The notes: generated by a model from the letters alone, not told the origin. A stretch of 64,000 bases of DNA from Geminicoccaceae bacterium (GCA_020638465.1 JACKIM010000003.1:77001-141000); one strand, 5' to 3'; counted from the first letter of the stretch, positions 18,333-27,284 are shown. Translations and numbers: made by a program.

Positions 18333-18997
18333 GCTCCGGCAATCGCCCGCGCGAACCATGAGGTGACATGCTCAGGCCGGGTGATCGCCGATCCGACGAC
18401 CACAGCACCGGCACCGGCCCTGATCGCCGCCGCCGCGTCGACCGGCCGGTGATAACGCCCCTCGGCCAGTGTGAAACGGCCGAGCCCCGCCAGTGCGCGC
18501 ACCAGTTCCAGGTCGGGATGGTCCGGAACCTCCCCGCCCGTGTAACCCGACAGCGTCGACCCCAGTATCCGGCATCCGAGCGCAGCCGCCCGCTCGCCAT
18601 CCGCCAGAACCGCGCAATCCGCCATCGCCTGCGCGCCAAGCCCATGGACGAGCGCCACCAGCGCCTCGACCGGCTCCGGGCGAATCCGGTCCGTCGCGTC
18701 GAACGCGACGATGTCCGCCCCCTCACCGACCAGCCCGCGGACATGATCGGACAGCGGCGTGATCCGCACCGGACTGTCGTCGAGATCGGCCTTGACCAGT
18801 CCGATGACCGGTGCATCCGTCACCCGGCGCACCGCCCGCAGGTTGGCCAGCCCCTCGATCCTCAACCCATGCGCACCACCGTCGAGTGCCGCAAGCGCGA
18901 ATGCCGCCGTGACCTCGGGACGATCCAGCGGCCCGCCCGGAACCGGCTGACACGATACCACCAGCCCGCCTGCCAACCGTTCGATCACCCCCGACAT
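18329..18997 (-). CDS. nanE: N-acetylmannosamine-6-phosphate 2-epimerase
   Basis: 222 residues. A TIM-barrel protein opening with GGLVVSCQPVPGGPLD, then GLRIEG, VIGLVKADL and VAFDATDR, all characteristic of NanE. It converts ManNAc-6-phosphate to GlcNAc-6-phosphate after NanK. A possible Shine-Dalgarno GGAGGG lies upstream. GlcNAc-6-P deacetylase and GlcN-6-P deaminase are not in this window. Confidence 0.88.
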   Translation of the reverse strand: MSGVIERLAGGLVVSCQPVPGGPLDRPEVTAAFALAALDGGAHGLRIEGLANLRAVRRVTDAPVIGLVKADLDDSPVRITPLSDHVRGLVGEGADIVAFDATDRIRPEPVEALVALVHGLGAQAMADCAVLADGERAAALGCRILGSTLSGYTGGEVPDHPDLELVRALAGLGRFTLAEGRYHRPVDAAAAIRAGAGAVVVGSAITRPEHVTSWFARAIAGA

Positions 18998-19125
18998 GTC
19001 CCCTCCGTGAAAATCCCGCCCGCATTGTCTTCGCCCCCCGCGCGAACCGCAAGGGGCTTCGGGGAGGCAGGGAAGAAGCCTCCAACCCCACTATTTTCAC
19101 TGTAGAATAACCCCGCGCGAAGGCG

Positions 19126-19902
19126 TCAGGGGATGCCGGAGAGCGATTTGCCGAACACGGGGTGGGGTTTGCACACCGGCAGCGGCCGCCTCGCTGGCAC
19201 GGGCGGCGGCGGCAGGTCGGGGAAATCGCCGGGCGGCAGCGCGCGGATGAGGCGCAACTCGTCCGGCGCGAAGATGGCGAACGCTCCCGCCTGCGGGGTC
19301 GTCATCATCGCGTCGAGGATATGCTCGTGGAGACTTTTCAACAGGCGGGACCGTCCCCTTGCGCGGAGCCTTTCCTCCTCGCCACGGGATTTCCTCGCCC
19401 TTGCGGGTTTCGCCGCCCCGGGAGTGTCCTCCGTGAGCGACCATGGCACCGGGCAGACATCCGGCACATCGATCCCTCTGGCCACCGACTTCAGCAGCGA
19501 GGTGATGACATTCCCCATTCCCCTGCGTCCGGCACGATCCAGCCATGCCCTTTCGGCACCATCCGCCGATGCGACGGATTGCGCCAGGGAGTTGTCCTGC
19601 AACCGGCGGAACCAGTCGCGGGAGTGGAACAGCAGCAGACGGTGGAGGATCGCCCGGAGGCCATGACCACCATGTGGGGATAGTCCCGCCCGCATCGCCG
19701 ACAGGACACCTGCCACATGCGGCAGATGTTCCAACCCGTCGACCTCCGCCACATCAAGCCGGACCGCCGGCCCCGCCAGCACCCCGCGCCGCCCGGTCGC
19801 CACCAGCCAGCACACCTTCAGGAAACGAGGCGCGCCCCAGCGAAAGACCCGGCCGGCGAGTTTGCGCGGCAATATGGGGGGTGTGGGAGAGGTGTGGGAC
19901 AT
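19126..19902 (-). CDS. Hypothetical protein
   Basis: 258 residues that I do not recognise. It is rich in Arg, Pro and Leu, without a clear signal peptide or membrane helix. There is a basic stretch (KPARARKSRGEEERLRARGR) near residues 170-190 and a proline-rich segment (DLPPPPVPARRPLP) near 225-240. Codon use resembles the neighbours, and the opposite-strand ORFs show no family signature, so this frame is the best candidate. It stands alone between nanE and a kinase gene. Confidence 0.5.
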   Translation of the reverse strand: MSHTSPTPPILPRKLAGRVFRWGAPRFLKVCWLVATGRRGVLAGPAVRLDVAEVDGLEHLPHVAGVLSAMRAGLSPHGGHGLRAILHRLLLFHSRDWFRRLQDNSLAQSVASADGAERAWLDRAGRRGMGNVITSLLKSVARGIDVPDVCPVPWSLTEDTPGAAKPARARKSRGEEERLRARGRSRLLKSLHEHILDAMMTTPQAGAFAIFAPDELRLIRALPPGDFPDLPPPPVPARRPLPVCKPHPVFGKSLSGIP

Positions 19903-20071
19903 GGGGGGAGGTTATGATGCAAGGGCAGTGTGAGAGTCAAGGAATATTTTCTTATATTTTGCAACATTCCGCATGTCGCCGTCTCACATGCCTGCACGAC
20001 CGGACGGATCCTCTCCAGCACCGCCGGCGCCAGGTCATGGAGCCAACGGAACTTGCGGATATGTAACTTTT

Positions 20072-20092
20072 TCAATGGATTGAATCCATTGA
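20072..20092. promoter_or_regulatory. 21-bp perfect palindrome upstream of the acid-sugar kinase
   Basis: Arms TCAATGGATT and AATCCATTGA around a single G. It lies 53 bp before the kinase start, in a local AT-rich stretch. It is a probable operator for the GntR regulator encoded just after the kinase. Confidence 0.6.
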
Positions 20093-20144
20093 CTTTAAAG
20101 GATTTCCGTCCGATTATCGAACAAGTTTCTCCCCAAAGGTGCCG

Positions 20145-21173
20145 ATGCCGGAACTGGCCATCATCGCGGATGATCTGACGGGCGCGCTGGATGCGGCGGC
20201 GCCATTCTGTGGCGTGCCGGGCGGGGTTGTCGTTGCGACCCATGCAGGGGCGCTGGCTGCTGCCCTGAAGGCTGGCGCGGGCGTGGTTTCGGTGTCGACC
20301 CGGTCCCGCGAGATTCCCGGGGACGAGGCCCGCCTGCGGGTCGCGGCCATCCTCGAAGCGCTTCCGTCCGGCGTGCGTATGTTCAAGAAGATCGACTCCC
20401 GGCTCAAGGGCCATATCGGGGCCGAACTCGAACCGTTCGGACCGGTGCCGTTCCTGGTTTCGCCGGCCATTCCCGATCTCGGCCGAAGCGTTGTGGACGG
20501 GCATCTGCAGGGCTTCGGCGTGGCCGAACCGATTGCGATCGCCCCCCGGCTGGGAGGCGCGGCCGGGCGCGCCATCATCCCCGACGCGCGGTCGGACGCG
20601 GACCTTGAGGACGCGGTGCGACAGGCGGTCGATCCTGCCGTCCTGGTCGGCGCGCGCGGTCTGGCCCAGGCGGCCGCAAGGGTCATGGGACTGGAGCCGG
20701 CACTGCTGTCCGCGACGCCCCTGCCATCGCCCATGGGTATCGTCGTCGGGTCCACCGATCCGATCACCCTGCGTCAGGTCGCCGCCCTGAAATCGGCGCA
20801 CGGCGACCTGGTGCCGGTCGAGGCACCGTCGGGGCGGGTCGGTCCGCCGCCGGCAGCACCCCTGCCGCCGCTGACGCTCCTCCAGGCCGTCGCGGGTCCA
20901 AAACGGGCACCCGCCGCGGTCGCGCGCGATTTCGCCGATGGTGCAAGGGCATGGCTGGCACCGATGCGGTCCATGCTGCTGACCGGCGGGGCCACGGCCG
21001 AGGCGTTGCTCGATGCGTTGGGGATCGACGTCCTGACGGTCGAGGGCGAGATTTTGCCGGGCATTCCGTGCTGCCGAGGCGGCGACCGGATCGTGATGAC
21101 CAAGTCCGGCGGTTTCGGTGGCGCCGACACCCTTGTCCGGCTCGCCGGGCGACTGGCCATGCGGAAGGCTTAG
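20145..21173 (+). CDS. Four-carbon acid-sugar kinase-family protein (DUF1537)
   Basis: 342 residues. The N-terminal ADDLTGALD and KKIDSRLKGHIG motifs and C-terminal LTGGATAE and MTKSGGFGGADT motifs are those of DUF1537 kinases, which phosphorylate D-threonate, D-erythronate and similar acids. It is shorter than the usual 400-plus residues; the middle, around residues 120-200, is compact, but the terminal motifs are intact. I use ATG 20145; GTG 20139 is in frame. The nearby PdxA2-like dehydrogenase is the usual next enzyme. Confidence 0.82.
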   Translation: MPELAIIADDLTGALDAAAPFCGVPGGVVVATHAGALAAALKAGAGVVSVSTRSREIPGDEARLRVAAILEALPSGVRMFKKIDSRLKGHIGAELEPFGPVPFLVSPAIPDLGRSVVDGHLQGFGVAEPIAIAPRLGGAAGRAIIPDARSDADLEDAVRQAVDPAVLVGARGLAQAAARVMGLEPALLSATPLPSPMGIVVGSTDPITLRQVAALKSAHGDLVPVEAPSGRVGPPPAAPLPPLTLLQAVAGPKRAPAAVARDFADGARAWLAPMRSMLLTGGATAEALLDALGIDVLTVEGEILPGIPCCRGGDRIVMTKSGGFGGADTLVRLAGRLAMRKA

Positions 21174-21176
21174 TTC

Positions 21177-21890
21177 ATGGTGCTGCAAGCTCACGGCAAG
21201 CCCGGCAGGCGCCGGAATCTCGGCGATATCGTGTTCGACAGTCTCGCGAGTTCGATCAAGTCGGGGGTCTATGAGGTGGACGAGCGCCTGCCGACCGAGC
21301 AGGATCTGGCACTCGAATTCCAGGTGTCGCGACCGGTGGTCCGCGATGCGTTGCAGCGTCTCCGCGACCAGGGCCTGATCTATTCGAGGCGCGGGGCAGG
21401 CAGTTTCGTGCGCAATGCGGGCCTGCGCAAACCGCTGGGCTTCGGGCAGGTCGAGAGCATTGCCGACCTGTCCAGCTGTTACGAATTCCGCATCACGCTG
21501 GAACCGCAGGCCGCGGCTGCCGCCGCCGAGCGGCACAGTGCCGACGGACTGGCGGCGATCGGCGGCGCGCTCGACCTGATGCGGGATGCAACCGACCGGC
21601 AGCGGCACCGCGAGGATGCCGATTTCGCCTTTCACAATGCGATCGCCCATGCCGGCAACAACCCCTATTTCGCCACCGCGATGGAAGCGCTGAAGGATCA
21701 CATCGCGGTGGGCATGCGCTTCCACGGCCAGTCGCTGAAGATGGCGCCGGGCGGGTTGATCGAGGTGTATCGGGAGCACAGGGCGATCTTCGAGGCGATC
21801 CGGGAGCGCGATGCCGGCCTCGCACGCGACCTCATGCGCAAACACCTGGCCGGATCGCGCGACCGGCTGTTCGAGGGGCGCAGGATCTGA
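21177..21890 (+). CDS. FadR-subfamily GntR transcriptional regulator
   Basis: 237 residues. Winged helix (LPTEQDLALEFQVSRPVVRDALQRLRDQGLI, wing RRGAGSFV), then an FCD domain (DADFAFHNAIAHAGNNPYF, EHRAIFEAI). It starts 3 bp after the kinase stop and is probably co-transcribed with it. It likely regulates the kinase and perhaps the convergent dehydrogenase/aldolase operon. Confidence 0.9.
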   Translation: MVLQAHGKPGRRRNLGDIVFDSLASSIKSGVYEVDERLPTEQDLALEFQVSRPVVRDALQRLRDQGLIYSRRGAGSFVRNAGLRKPLGFGQVESIADLSSCYEFRITLEPQAAAAAAERHSADGLAAIGGALDLMRDATDRQRHREDADFAFHNAIAHAGNNPYFATAMEALKDHIAVGMRFHGQSLKMAPGGLIEVYREHRAIFEAIRERDAGLARDLMRKHLAGSRDRLFEGRRI

Positions 21891-21902
21891 CCGGGAAAGG
21901 TC

Positions 21903-22010
21903 GGAGCGTTTCCCGATCAGGTGAAATCGGAAAACTGGCTCTATCTGTTTGTTTCGACGCATTTCCTGATCATTCAGACTATTCCGCCTGAACGGGAAAC
22001 GCTAGAGCGC
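21903..22010. repeat. RIME-like intergenic mosaic element
   Basis: An outer inverted repeat AGCGTTTCCCG (21905-21915) and CGGGAAACGCT (21993-22003) encloses a characteristic filler containing CTCTATCTGTTTGTTTCGAC and GCATTTCCTGATC. This resembles the short mosaic elements scattered between genes of rhizobial genomes. It lies between two convergent genes and overlaps the last codon of the dehydrogenase gene. The family name is from memory, without alignment. Confidence 0.5.
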
Positions 22011-23123
22011 CGCGCGGTAGATGGCTTCGATATCGCCGCTGCTCATGTCGCGCGGGTTGTTGTCCATCAGCCTGCGGATGGCATGCGCTTCCCCGGCCCA
22101 GGAGCGCAGGTCGCCCTCCCTGACGCCGTGAGCCGCGAGGGACATGTCGATGCCGAGCCGCGAGCAGTAACTCCGGGTCAGTTCCAGGATGCCGTCGGCA
22201 TCCTCCGCATCCGCCAGACCGAGTGCCGACATGATCTCGGCGGTCTTTTCGGGACGCGCCTGCGCGTTGAAGGCGAGGACATGCGGGAACAGGAGCGCCA
22301 CGCTGAGCCCGTGCGGCAGCCCGGCATGGGTGCCGAGCGGATAGGCAAGCGCATGGCCGGCGGCGGTGTTGACCGGACCGAGGCACAGGCCGCCGTAGAA
22401 GGAGGACAGCGCCATGCCGGCACGCGCATCGGCGTCCCCGCCATCCCCGCAGGCACGTTCGAGATAATCCCCGGCGAGCCGGATGCCCATGCGCGCATAA
22501 CCGTCGATCAGCGGATGCGCGTTGATGTTGGTGAACGCCTCGACGCAATGGGCCAGCGCATCCACTCCGGTGGCGGCCGTGACAGCCTGCGGGACGCTCA
22601 TCGTCAGTTCGGGGTCGAGCACGGCGAGGTCGGCCAGCATGAGCGGGCTTTCGACCGCCAGCTTCGAATGGGTGTCGCTGGAGGTCACGAGCGCGCGGAT
22701 GCCGCCCTCGGAACCGGTCCCCGCGGTCGTGGCGACCTGCGCCAGGAGCGAGCATTTCCGCGCCACGCGGTTCGGTCCGACGACATCCGCAAGCGTCTGG
22801 TCGCCGTCCCAGAGCACCGCGACCAGCTTGGCGACATCCATCACCGAACCGCCGCCGAGCCCGACGACCAGGTCGGGGCGGCATGATCTCGCCACGTCGA
22901 TGGCGGCGGCAAGATCGGTGTCCTTCGGTTCCGGCGCGACACCGTCGAACACCGTCACCTTCCCCTTGAGGCCAAGCCTGTCGACCATCGGCCGGGTCAC
23001 GGGCTGGGCTATGACCAGCACCCGGGCATCGTCATCGGCCCACTCGCCGACCCGTGCAGCGGCACCGGTGCCGATCTCGATCCGCCGGGGCAGGTGCAGG
23101 ACGATGGCGCGCGAGATATTCAT
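22002..23123 (-). CDS. Iron-containing (group III) alcohol dehydrogenase
   Basis: About 373 residues. NAD-binding GLGGGSVMDVAK is near residue 90, and the iron-binding histidines are in HALAYPLGTHAGLPHG. The start at ATG 23123 has the Shine-Dalgarno AAGGGAAA; an ATG at 23144 would overlap the upstream gene. In the operon it could oxidise or reduce a hydroxy-acid or aldehyde intermediate. Maleylacetate-reductase-like activity is another option for this fold. Confidence 0.87.
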   Translation of the reverse strand: MNISRAIVLHLPRRIEIGTGAAARVGEWADDDARVLVIAQPVTRPMVDRLGLKGKVTVFDGVAPEPKDTDLAAAIDVARSCRPDLVVGLGGGSVMDVAKLVAVLWDGDQTLADVVGPNRVARKCSLLAQVATTAGTGSEGGIRALVTSSDTHSKLAVESPLMLADLAVLDPELTMSVPQAVTAATGVDALAHCVEAFTNINAHPLIDGYARMGIRLAGDYLERACGDGGDADARAGMALSSFYGGLCLGPVNTAAGHALAYPLGTHAGLPHGLSVALLFPHVLAFNAQARPEKTAEIMSALGLADAEDADGILELTRSYCSRLGIDMSLAAHGVREGDLRSWAGEAHAIRRLMDNNPRDMSSGDIEAIYRAAL

Positions 23124-23136
23124 GTTCGTTTTCCCT

Positions 23137-24042
23137 TCAGGCATCGAGCCTGTCCATCCGGTCCCAGACGTCGCGGCACTCGGTCTCGTCCAGTTCGACG
23201 AGCGGCGGCATCGGTCTCAGCCAGCCCGGGTGCCCCTTGGCATGGGCCAGCATCGCCTTGATCGTGGGCAGCTGGACATAGGTGTTGGAAAGGGTGCGCC
23301 AGGAATTGATGCGATCCTGTGCCGTCTCCACTTCGGCGGCCCTGTCCGGGTTCCGCCAACCGTTCCAGACCGCACGCAACGCATCCGCCCGCAGGTTGGA
23401 GGTCGAGGTGATGCAGCCGGCGCCGCCCATCCGCAGCAGCGGCAGCATCAGCGGATCGGCTCCGGACAGGACCCCGAGCCGGGGAAAGCGTTCGCACATC
23501 GCCTTCATGTTCTCAAGCTCGCCCGAGCTGTCCTTGATGCCGCAGACGATGCCGGGAAACGCGTTCAGCAGCCGGTCGATGAGGGCATGGGTGATCGGCA
23601 CCTGCGTCACTTGCGGAATGTGATAGAGGACCACGCGCAGGCGATTGTCGCCGACACCCTCGATCACGTCCGCGTAGAAACGGAACAATCCCTCGTCGCT
23701 GACGCCCTTGTAGTAATAGGGCGGCAGCAGCACGACCCCCCTGGCGCCGGCATCGACCGCGTGGCGGCTCAGTTCGACGGTATCGGCGATCACCGGGGTC
23801 GAGGTGCCGGGAAGAAGCGTATCGGCGGGGATGCCGCTTTCGATGGCGGCCTCGACGAGCGACTTGCGGTCCGCCATGCTGAAACTGTTGGCTTCGCCCG
23901 TGGTGCCGAGAAGCGCTATGCCATGGCAGCCCTCGTCGAGAAGCGCTCGGCAATGATCGGCGAAAACCGGCAGGTCCGGCCGGCGGTCAGCGGTTATCGG
24001 CGTCGCGGCGGCACAATGGACACCCTGGATCGCGTGGTTCAT
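23137..24042 (-). CDS. Dihydrodipicolinate synthase-family aldolase
   Basis: 301 residues with the intact GTTGEANSFS loop, catalytic tyrosine in VVLYHIPQVTQVPI and Schiff-base lysine in CGIKDSSGE. It is more canonical than the two aldolases at 11771-13641. It overlaps the upstream PdxA-like gene by 4 bp. It probably makes or cleaves a pyruvate-containing acid in the same pathway. True lysine-biosynthesis DapA is unlikely in this catabolic context. Confidence 0.85.
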   Translation of the reverse strand: MNHAIQGVHCAAATPITADRRPDLPVFADHCRALLDEGCHGIALLGTTGEANSFSMADRKSLVEAAIESGIPADTLLPGTSTPVIADTVELSRHAVDAGARGVVLLPPYYYKGVSDEGLFRFYADVIEGVGDNRLRVVLYHIPQVTQVPITHALIDRLLNAFPGIVCGIKDSSGELENMKAMCERFPRLGVLSGADPLMLPLLRMGGAGCITSTSNLRADALRAVWNGWRNPDRAAEVETAQDRINSWRTLSNTYVQLPTIKAMLAHAKGHPGWLRPMPPLVELDETECRDVWDRMDRLDA

Positions 24043-24983
24043 CGTCCGCGGCCCGCGGCGAGGCGACGCGCATAGGCGATGGCCTTGTGCAGGTTGAGAT
24101 GGCTGGCTATGCCCTTGCCGGCGATATCGAAGGCCGTGCCGTGATCGACCGAGGTACGGTCGATCGGAAGGCCGAGCGAGACATTCACGGCCGTGTCGAA
24201 GGCGACCAACTTGACCGGGATATGCCCCTGGTCGTGATACTGTGCGACCACCAGATCGAATTCACCGGAATGGGCACGGTGAAAGAGGGTGTCGGCGGGC
24301 ACGGGCCCCTGCACGTCGATACCATCCGCCCGCGCCGCCAGGACGGCCGGTGCAATGCGGGTCTCGTCCTCCGTGCCGAACAGCCCACCCTCGCCGCAAT
24401 GCGGGTTGATCCCGGCGACCGCGACACGCGGTGCATCGTATCCCAGCCGCCTGAGATGGTCGCTGCCGACGCGGATCGTGGCCAGAACCGATTCCGTCGT
24501 GGCCCGTTCAATCGCATCGCGCAGGCTGACATGGGTCGAGTTGTGGATCACCTTGAGCCGGTCGGAGGCAAGGATCATCCAGGCTTTCGGCGTGCCCGTG
24601 AGCGAGGCGAGCATACCCGTGTGACCGTCATAATGATGGCCGGCAGCGTTGAGCGCCGCCTTGTTCAAAGGAGCGGTCACGATGCAGCCGATGTCACCTG
24701 CCTCGGCGGAGCGTACCGCCGCCTCGACGAACCTGAAAGCCGCATCGCCGGCACGCGGATCCGCCTTGCCGAACGGCAGTGGTGCACCCTCCACGGGAAT
24801 GTCGGCGATGCCGATGCCGTCCAGGTCCAGATCCGATCCGATGGCGGTCCGTGCCGCTTCCAGCGTCGCCCAGCAACCGAAAACACGGGTCGCCGCGCGT
24901 TCGTCCGCATCCATGTCCGCCAGGGCCTTGAGGATGATCTCGGGGCCAACGCCCGCCGGATCACCCATGGTTATGCCAATCAT
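24039..24983 (-). CDS. PdxA2-like 4-phospho-threonate/erythronate dehydrogenase
   Basis: About 314 residues. It begins MIGITMGDPAGVGPEI. Metal-binding histidines are visible in STHVSLRDA, AGINPHCGEGG and YHDQGHIPVK. PdxA itself acts in vitamin B6 synthesis, but copies beside a DUF1537 kinase are usually PdxA2, which oxidises and decarboxylates 4-phospho-D-threonate or -erythronate to dihydroxyacetone phosphate. The start at 24983 overlaps the stop of the upstream gene (ATGA) and has GGAAG in front. Confidence 0.85.
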   Translation of the reverse strand: MIGITMGDPAGVGPEIILKALADMDADERAATRVFGCWATLEAARTAIGSDLDLDGIGIADIPVEGAPLPFGKADPRAGDAAFRFVEAAVRSAEAGDIGCIVTAPLNKAALNAAGHHYDGHTGMLASLTGTPKAWMILASDRLKVIHNSTHVSLRDAIERATTESVLATIRVGSDHLRRLGYDAPRVAVAGINPHCGEGGLFGTEDETRIAPAVLAARADGIDVQGPVPADTLFHRAHSGEFDLVVAQYHDQGHIPVKLVAFDTAVNVSLGLPIDRTSVDHGTAFDIAGKGIASHLNLHKAIAYARRLAAGRGR

Positions 24984-26125
24984 CTCGCTTCCAGCCATTC
25001 GGGTGACAATCGCACGTGCCTGATGGCACGGCGGTGATAGGTATAGGCCAGATCCAGCGTCCCGTCGTCCTGCTGGACCAGCGAGGGATAGGACATCTCA
25101 AGATTCCTGCCATCCACGGAATTGTTGCTCAGACAGGTACCCGGCCCATCCTCGACAAGGACCCGTGTACCGAAACTGCGTCCCTCGTCGTCCGACAGGC
25201 AGAGCGTCATCGGCGCCCGCGGCACGCCCCAGACCGGGTTGCAGCCCCCCGATGCGTTGGGGCGCTCGTCACCTTCGCCAAGCTCGTCATACAACGAGGC
25301 GCGACGGGCCTCGGGATGCATTGCCGCATTCACCGGATTGCAGGCGATGGCGATGCGTCCGTCATGCAGCCGGATCGCCGAGATCGAGGAATTGTTGTTG
25401 GGTACATCGGTAGGCTGGGGAGCGGTCCAGCTTTCACCACCATCGCGGCTTTCCGACCGGTGCACGAAATCCGCCTGCCTGCGCCTGTAGAATGCGGCGT
25501 AGCGTTCGCCACCCAGCGACACGAGCGTCATGTGGACCGAGCCGATCGATCGAGGCACGTCGACCTCGCGCCAGCTTGCACCCGCATCCTCGCTGATCGC
25601 GAGCGCTGCCGTGTCATGGCTTCCCGTCCAGCGCTCACCGGGGCGCGACACGCATCGAAAGAGAGGCAGCAGCCACGCGCCATCGTCGCGCACGGCCAGC
25701 GGGCCGCGAATGAAGGTGCCGGCCGGCAGGTCCAGATCGCGAGGAGACCGGCCCACCTGCCGCATCCGCACGACACAGGCATCCTGGTTGCCACCGGGCT
25801 GCGCCGTGTGGAACAGCAATGGCGGTCCGCCAGGCACCTGGAACTGCACCGGGTTCTGCTCGGACCGCTCGCGATCATCGGTCAGCCGTTCGGCGGGTGC
25901 CCACCCTTCTCCCGCCAGGGTCGATCGCCATATCGAAATATCCGACTTGCCCTCCAGCGAACCGCCAAACCACAGGCATTGCAGGCCGTCGGCGCCGACA
26001 TTGAGGAAGGCGGCATGGTTCTGGATGCAGGGCGACGGCAGCAATGCCTCAAGCCGGCCGCGCCCGTTCCCCCGCAGCAAGCCATCCATTCCGGTCGAGA
26101 TTTCATCAGGCGTCATCACATGCAC
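24980..26125 (-). CDS. Sialidase-like BNR-repeat protein
   Basis: 381 residues forming a probable six-bladed propeller with Asp-box-like repeats (SEDAGASW, SRDGGESW, SDDEGRSF). The opening NHAAFLNVGADGLQCLWFGG is typical of a GH33-like BNR family. There is no signal peptide and no clear FRIP arginine motif, so a secreted neuraminidase role is doubtful; a cytoplasmic glycosidase or lyase is equally possible. It is the first gene of the operon sialidase-like, pdxA2-like, aldolase, alcohol dehydrogenase. Confidence 0.75.
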   Translation of the reverse strand: MHVMTPDEISTGMDGLLRGNGRGRLEALLPSPCIQNHAAFLNVGADGLQCLWFGGSLEGKSDISIWRSTLAGEGWAPAERLTDDRERSEQNPVQFQVPGGPPLLFHTAQPGGNQDACVVRMRQVGRSPRDLDLPAGTFIRGPLAVRDDGAWLLPLFRCVSRPGERWTGSHDTAALAISEDAGASWREVDVPRSIGSVHMTLVSLGGERYAAFYRRRQADFVHRSESRDGGESWTAPQPTDVPNNNSSISAIRLHDGRIAIACNPVNAAMHPEARRASLYDELGEGDERPNASGGCNPVWGVPRAPMTLCLSDDEGRSFGTRVLVEDGPGTCLSNNSVDGRNLEMSYPSLVQQDDGTLDLAYTYHRRAIRHVRLSPEWLEAR

Positions 26126-26177
26126 GAATCGAACTCACCCGCTCGGATACAGACAGACTGCCACATCTCACCCCGAA

Positions 26178-26188
26178 GACAAGTTGTC
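26178..26188. promoter_or_regulatory. Short palindrome GACAAGTTGTC upstream of the sialidase-like operon
   Basis: GACAA-G-TTGTC lies 53 bp before the sialidase-like start, at the edge of an AT-rich stretch (26185-26330) that likely holds divergent promoters for this operon and the EamA gene. The TTGTC half-site also occurs in the repeats at 9346-9395. The 254-bp gap between the genes shows nothing else I can name. Confidence 0.4.
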
Positions 26189-26379
26189 AAGTTGATAAAA
26201 GAAAAATCCACGCCTGTCATTTTTAGAAAACTATCATAACTAACTGTTTTTTATCATTATTTTTATTATGATATATATGGCTTCATTTCAACGTGAAATA
26301 TCATTTGACAAATTTCGGCACTTAAAACACCTTGATGCGGCACCGAGGAAAAGCCGGTGTCCGGGGAGTCGGGACATTC

Positions 26380-27273
26380 ATGTCGCTGAATGCATGGACA
26401 AAGAGCGAGGATCGCGCCGCCTACCTGGGCGTTGGCCTGATGGCGATCGTCTCTGGCATGATGGCCATAGATTCCGTGATCGTGCGCTACCTTTCCCCCG
26501 AGGTCCATCCGTTCACGATGGGGTTCACGCGTGCATGCTTCGGGCTGCTCGCCGTCTTGCCCTGGATCGTGCGACGCAGGGACATCCTCTCAACCAACTT
26601 CCGCTTCCGCCATTTCCTGCGCGCCGTGCTGAAACTGGCCGCGCTGATATTGTTTTTCTTCGCCTTCGCGTCGGCACCCCTGGCGGATGTGACGGCAATC
26701 GCCTTCACGTCGCCCATCTTCGTGATCCTTGGCGCCTGGCTGTTCCTGTCGGAAAGTCCACGGTTCATGCGCATCGTCGCCGTGATGATCGGATTTGCGG
26801 GCGTGCTCATCGTCCTGAGGCCGGGACAGGCTGCCGGCATCCCCGCGGGGCTGCTGTTCGCGCTGGCAGGAGCACTGCTCACGGCGGTCATCCAGCTGAT
26901 CCTGAAGGGCATGGCGGCGCATGATTCGACCGAGACGCTGGTTGCGTGGAATCTGATCCTGACCGTGCCGATCGCCCTGATCCCCGCATTGTTCGTGTGG
27001 TCGCCCCTGGCGCCCGGACAATGGGCGCTGCTTGCCTTCCAGGGGATTATGGGCGCCTTCAACATGATGCTGGCAACCAAGGCGTTTTCACTCGCCGAAG
27101 CCTCTTTGATAGCACCCGTCGACTTTCTGCGCCTGCCCTTCGTCGCGTTGCTGGGCTATCTGATCTTTGCCCAGACCGTCCCGGTTTCCACCTGGATCGG
27201 CGCTGCGCTGATTTTCGCTGCCACTCCACTCATGGCGCGCAGCGCGCGCCGCAAGACGGCCGTCCGGGCATGA
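26380..27273 (+). CDS. EamA/DMT-superfamily transporter
   Basis: About 297 residues with ten hydrophobic segments arranged as two five-helix EamA repeats. The start at ATG 26380 follows GGGAGTCGGGA. EamA proteins of this type export amino acids, metabolites or nucleotides. It stands alone between the sialidase-like operon and a convergent LysR gene. No substrate can be assigned. Confidence 0.85.
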   Translation: MSLNAWTKSEDRAAYLGVGLMAIVSGMMAIDSVIVRYLSPEVHPFTMGFTRACFGLLAVLPWIVRRRDILSTNFRFRHFLRAVLKLAALILFFFAFASAPLADVTAIAFTSPIFVILGAWLFLSESPRFMRIVAVMIGFAGVLIVLRPGQAAGIPAGLLFALAGALLTAVIQLILKGMAAHDSTETLVAWNLILTVPIALIPALFVWSPLAPGQWALLAFQGIMGAFNMMLATKAFSLAEASLIAPVDFLRLPFVALLGYLIFAQTVPVSTWIGAALIFAATPLMARSARRKTAVRA

Positions 27274-27284
27274 GATCCGGCATC

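Noticed and set aside
19020..19130. Possible tRNA or small RNA between nanE and the hypothetical gene
   Set aside because: No cloverleaf or CCA-type end could be built from the sequence.
19818..21962. Minus-strand open frame of 714 codons over the kinase and GntR genes
   Set aside because: Composition is that of a shadow frame (Arg, His, Gln, Gly rich, no motifs), while the plus-strand proteins are clear.
24980..26125. Assignment as a secreted neuraminidase serving the sialic-acid locus
   Set aside because: There is no signal peptide or obvious FRIP motif, and it sits in the PdxA2 operon, not the nan locus. I kept only a sialidase-like fold.
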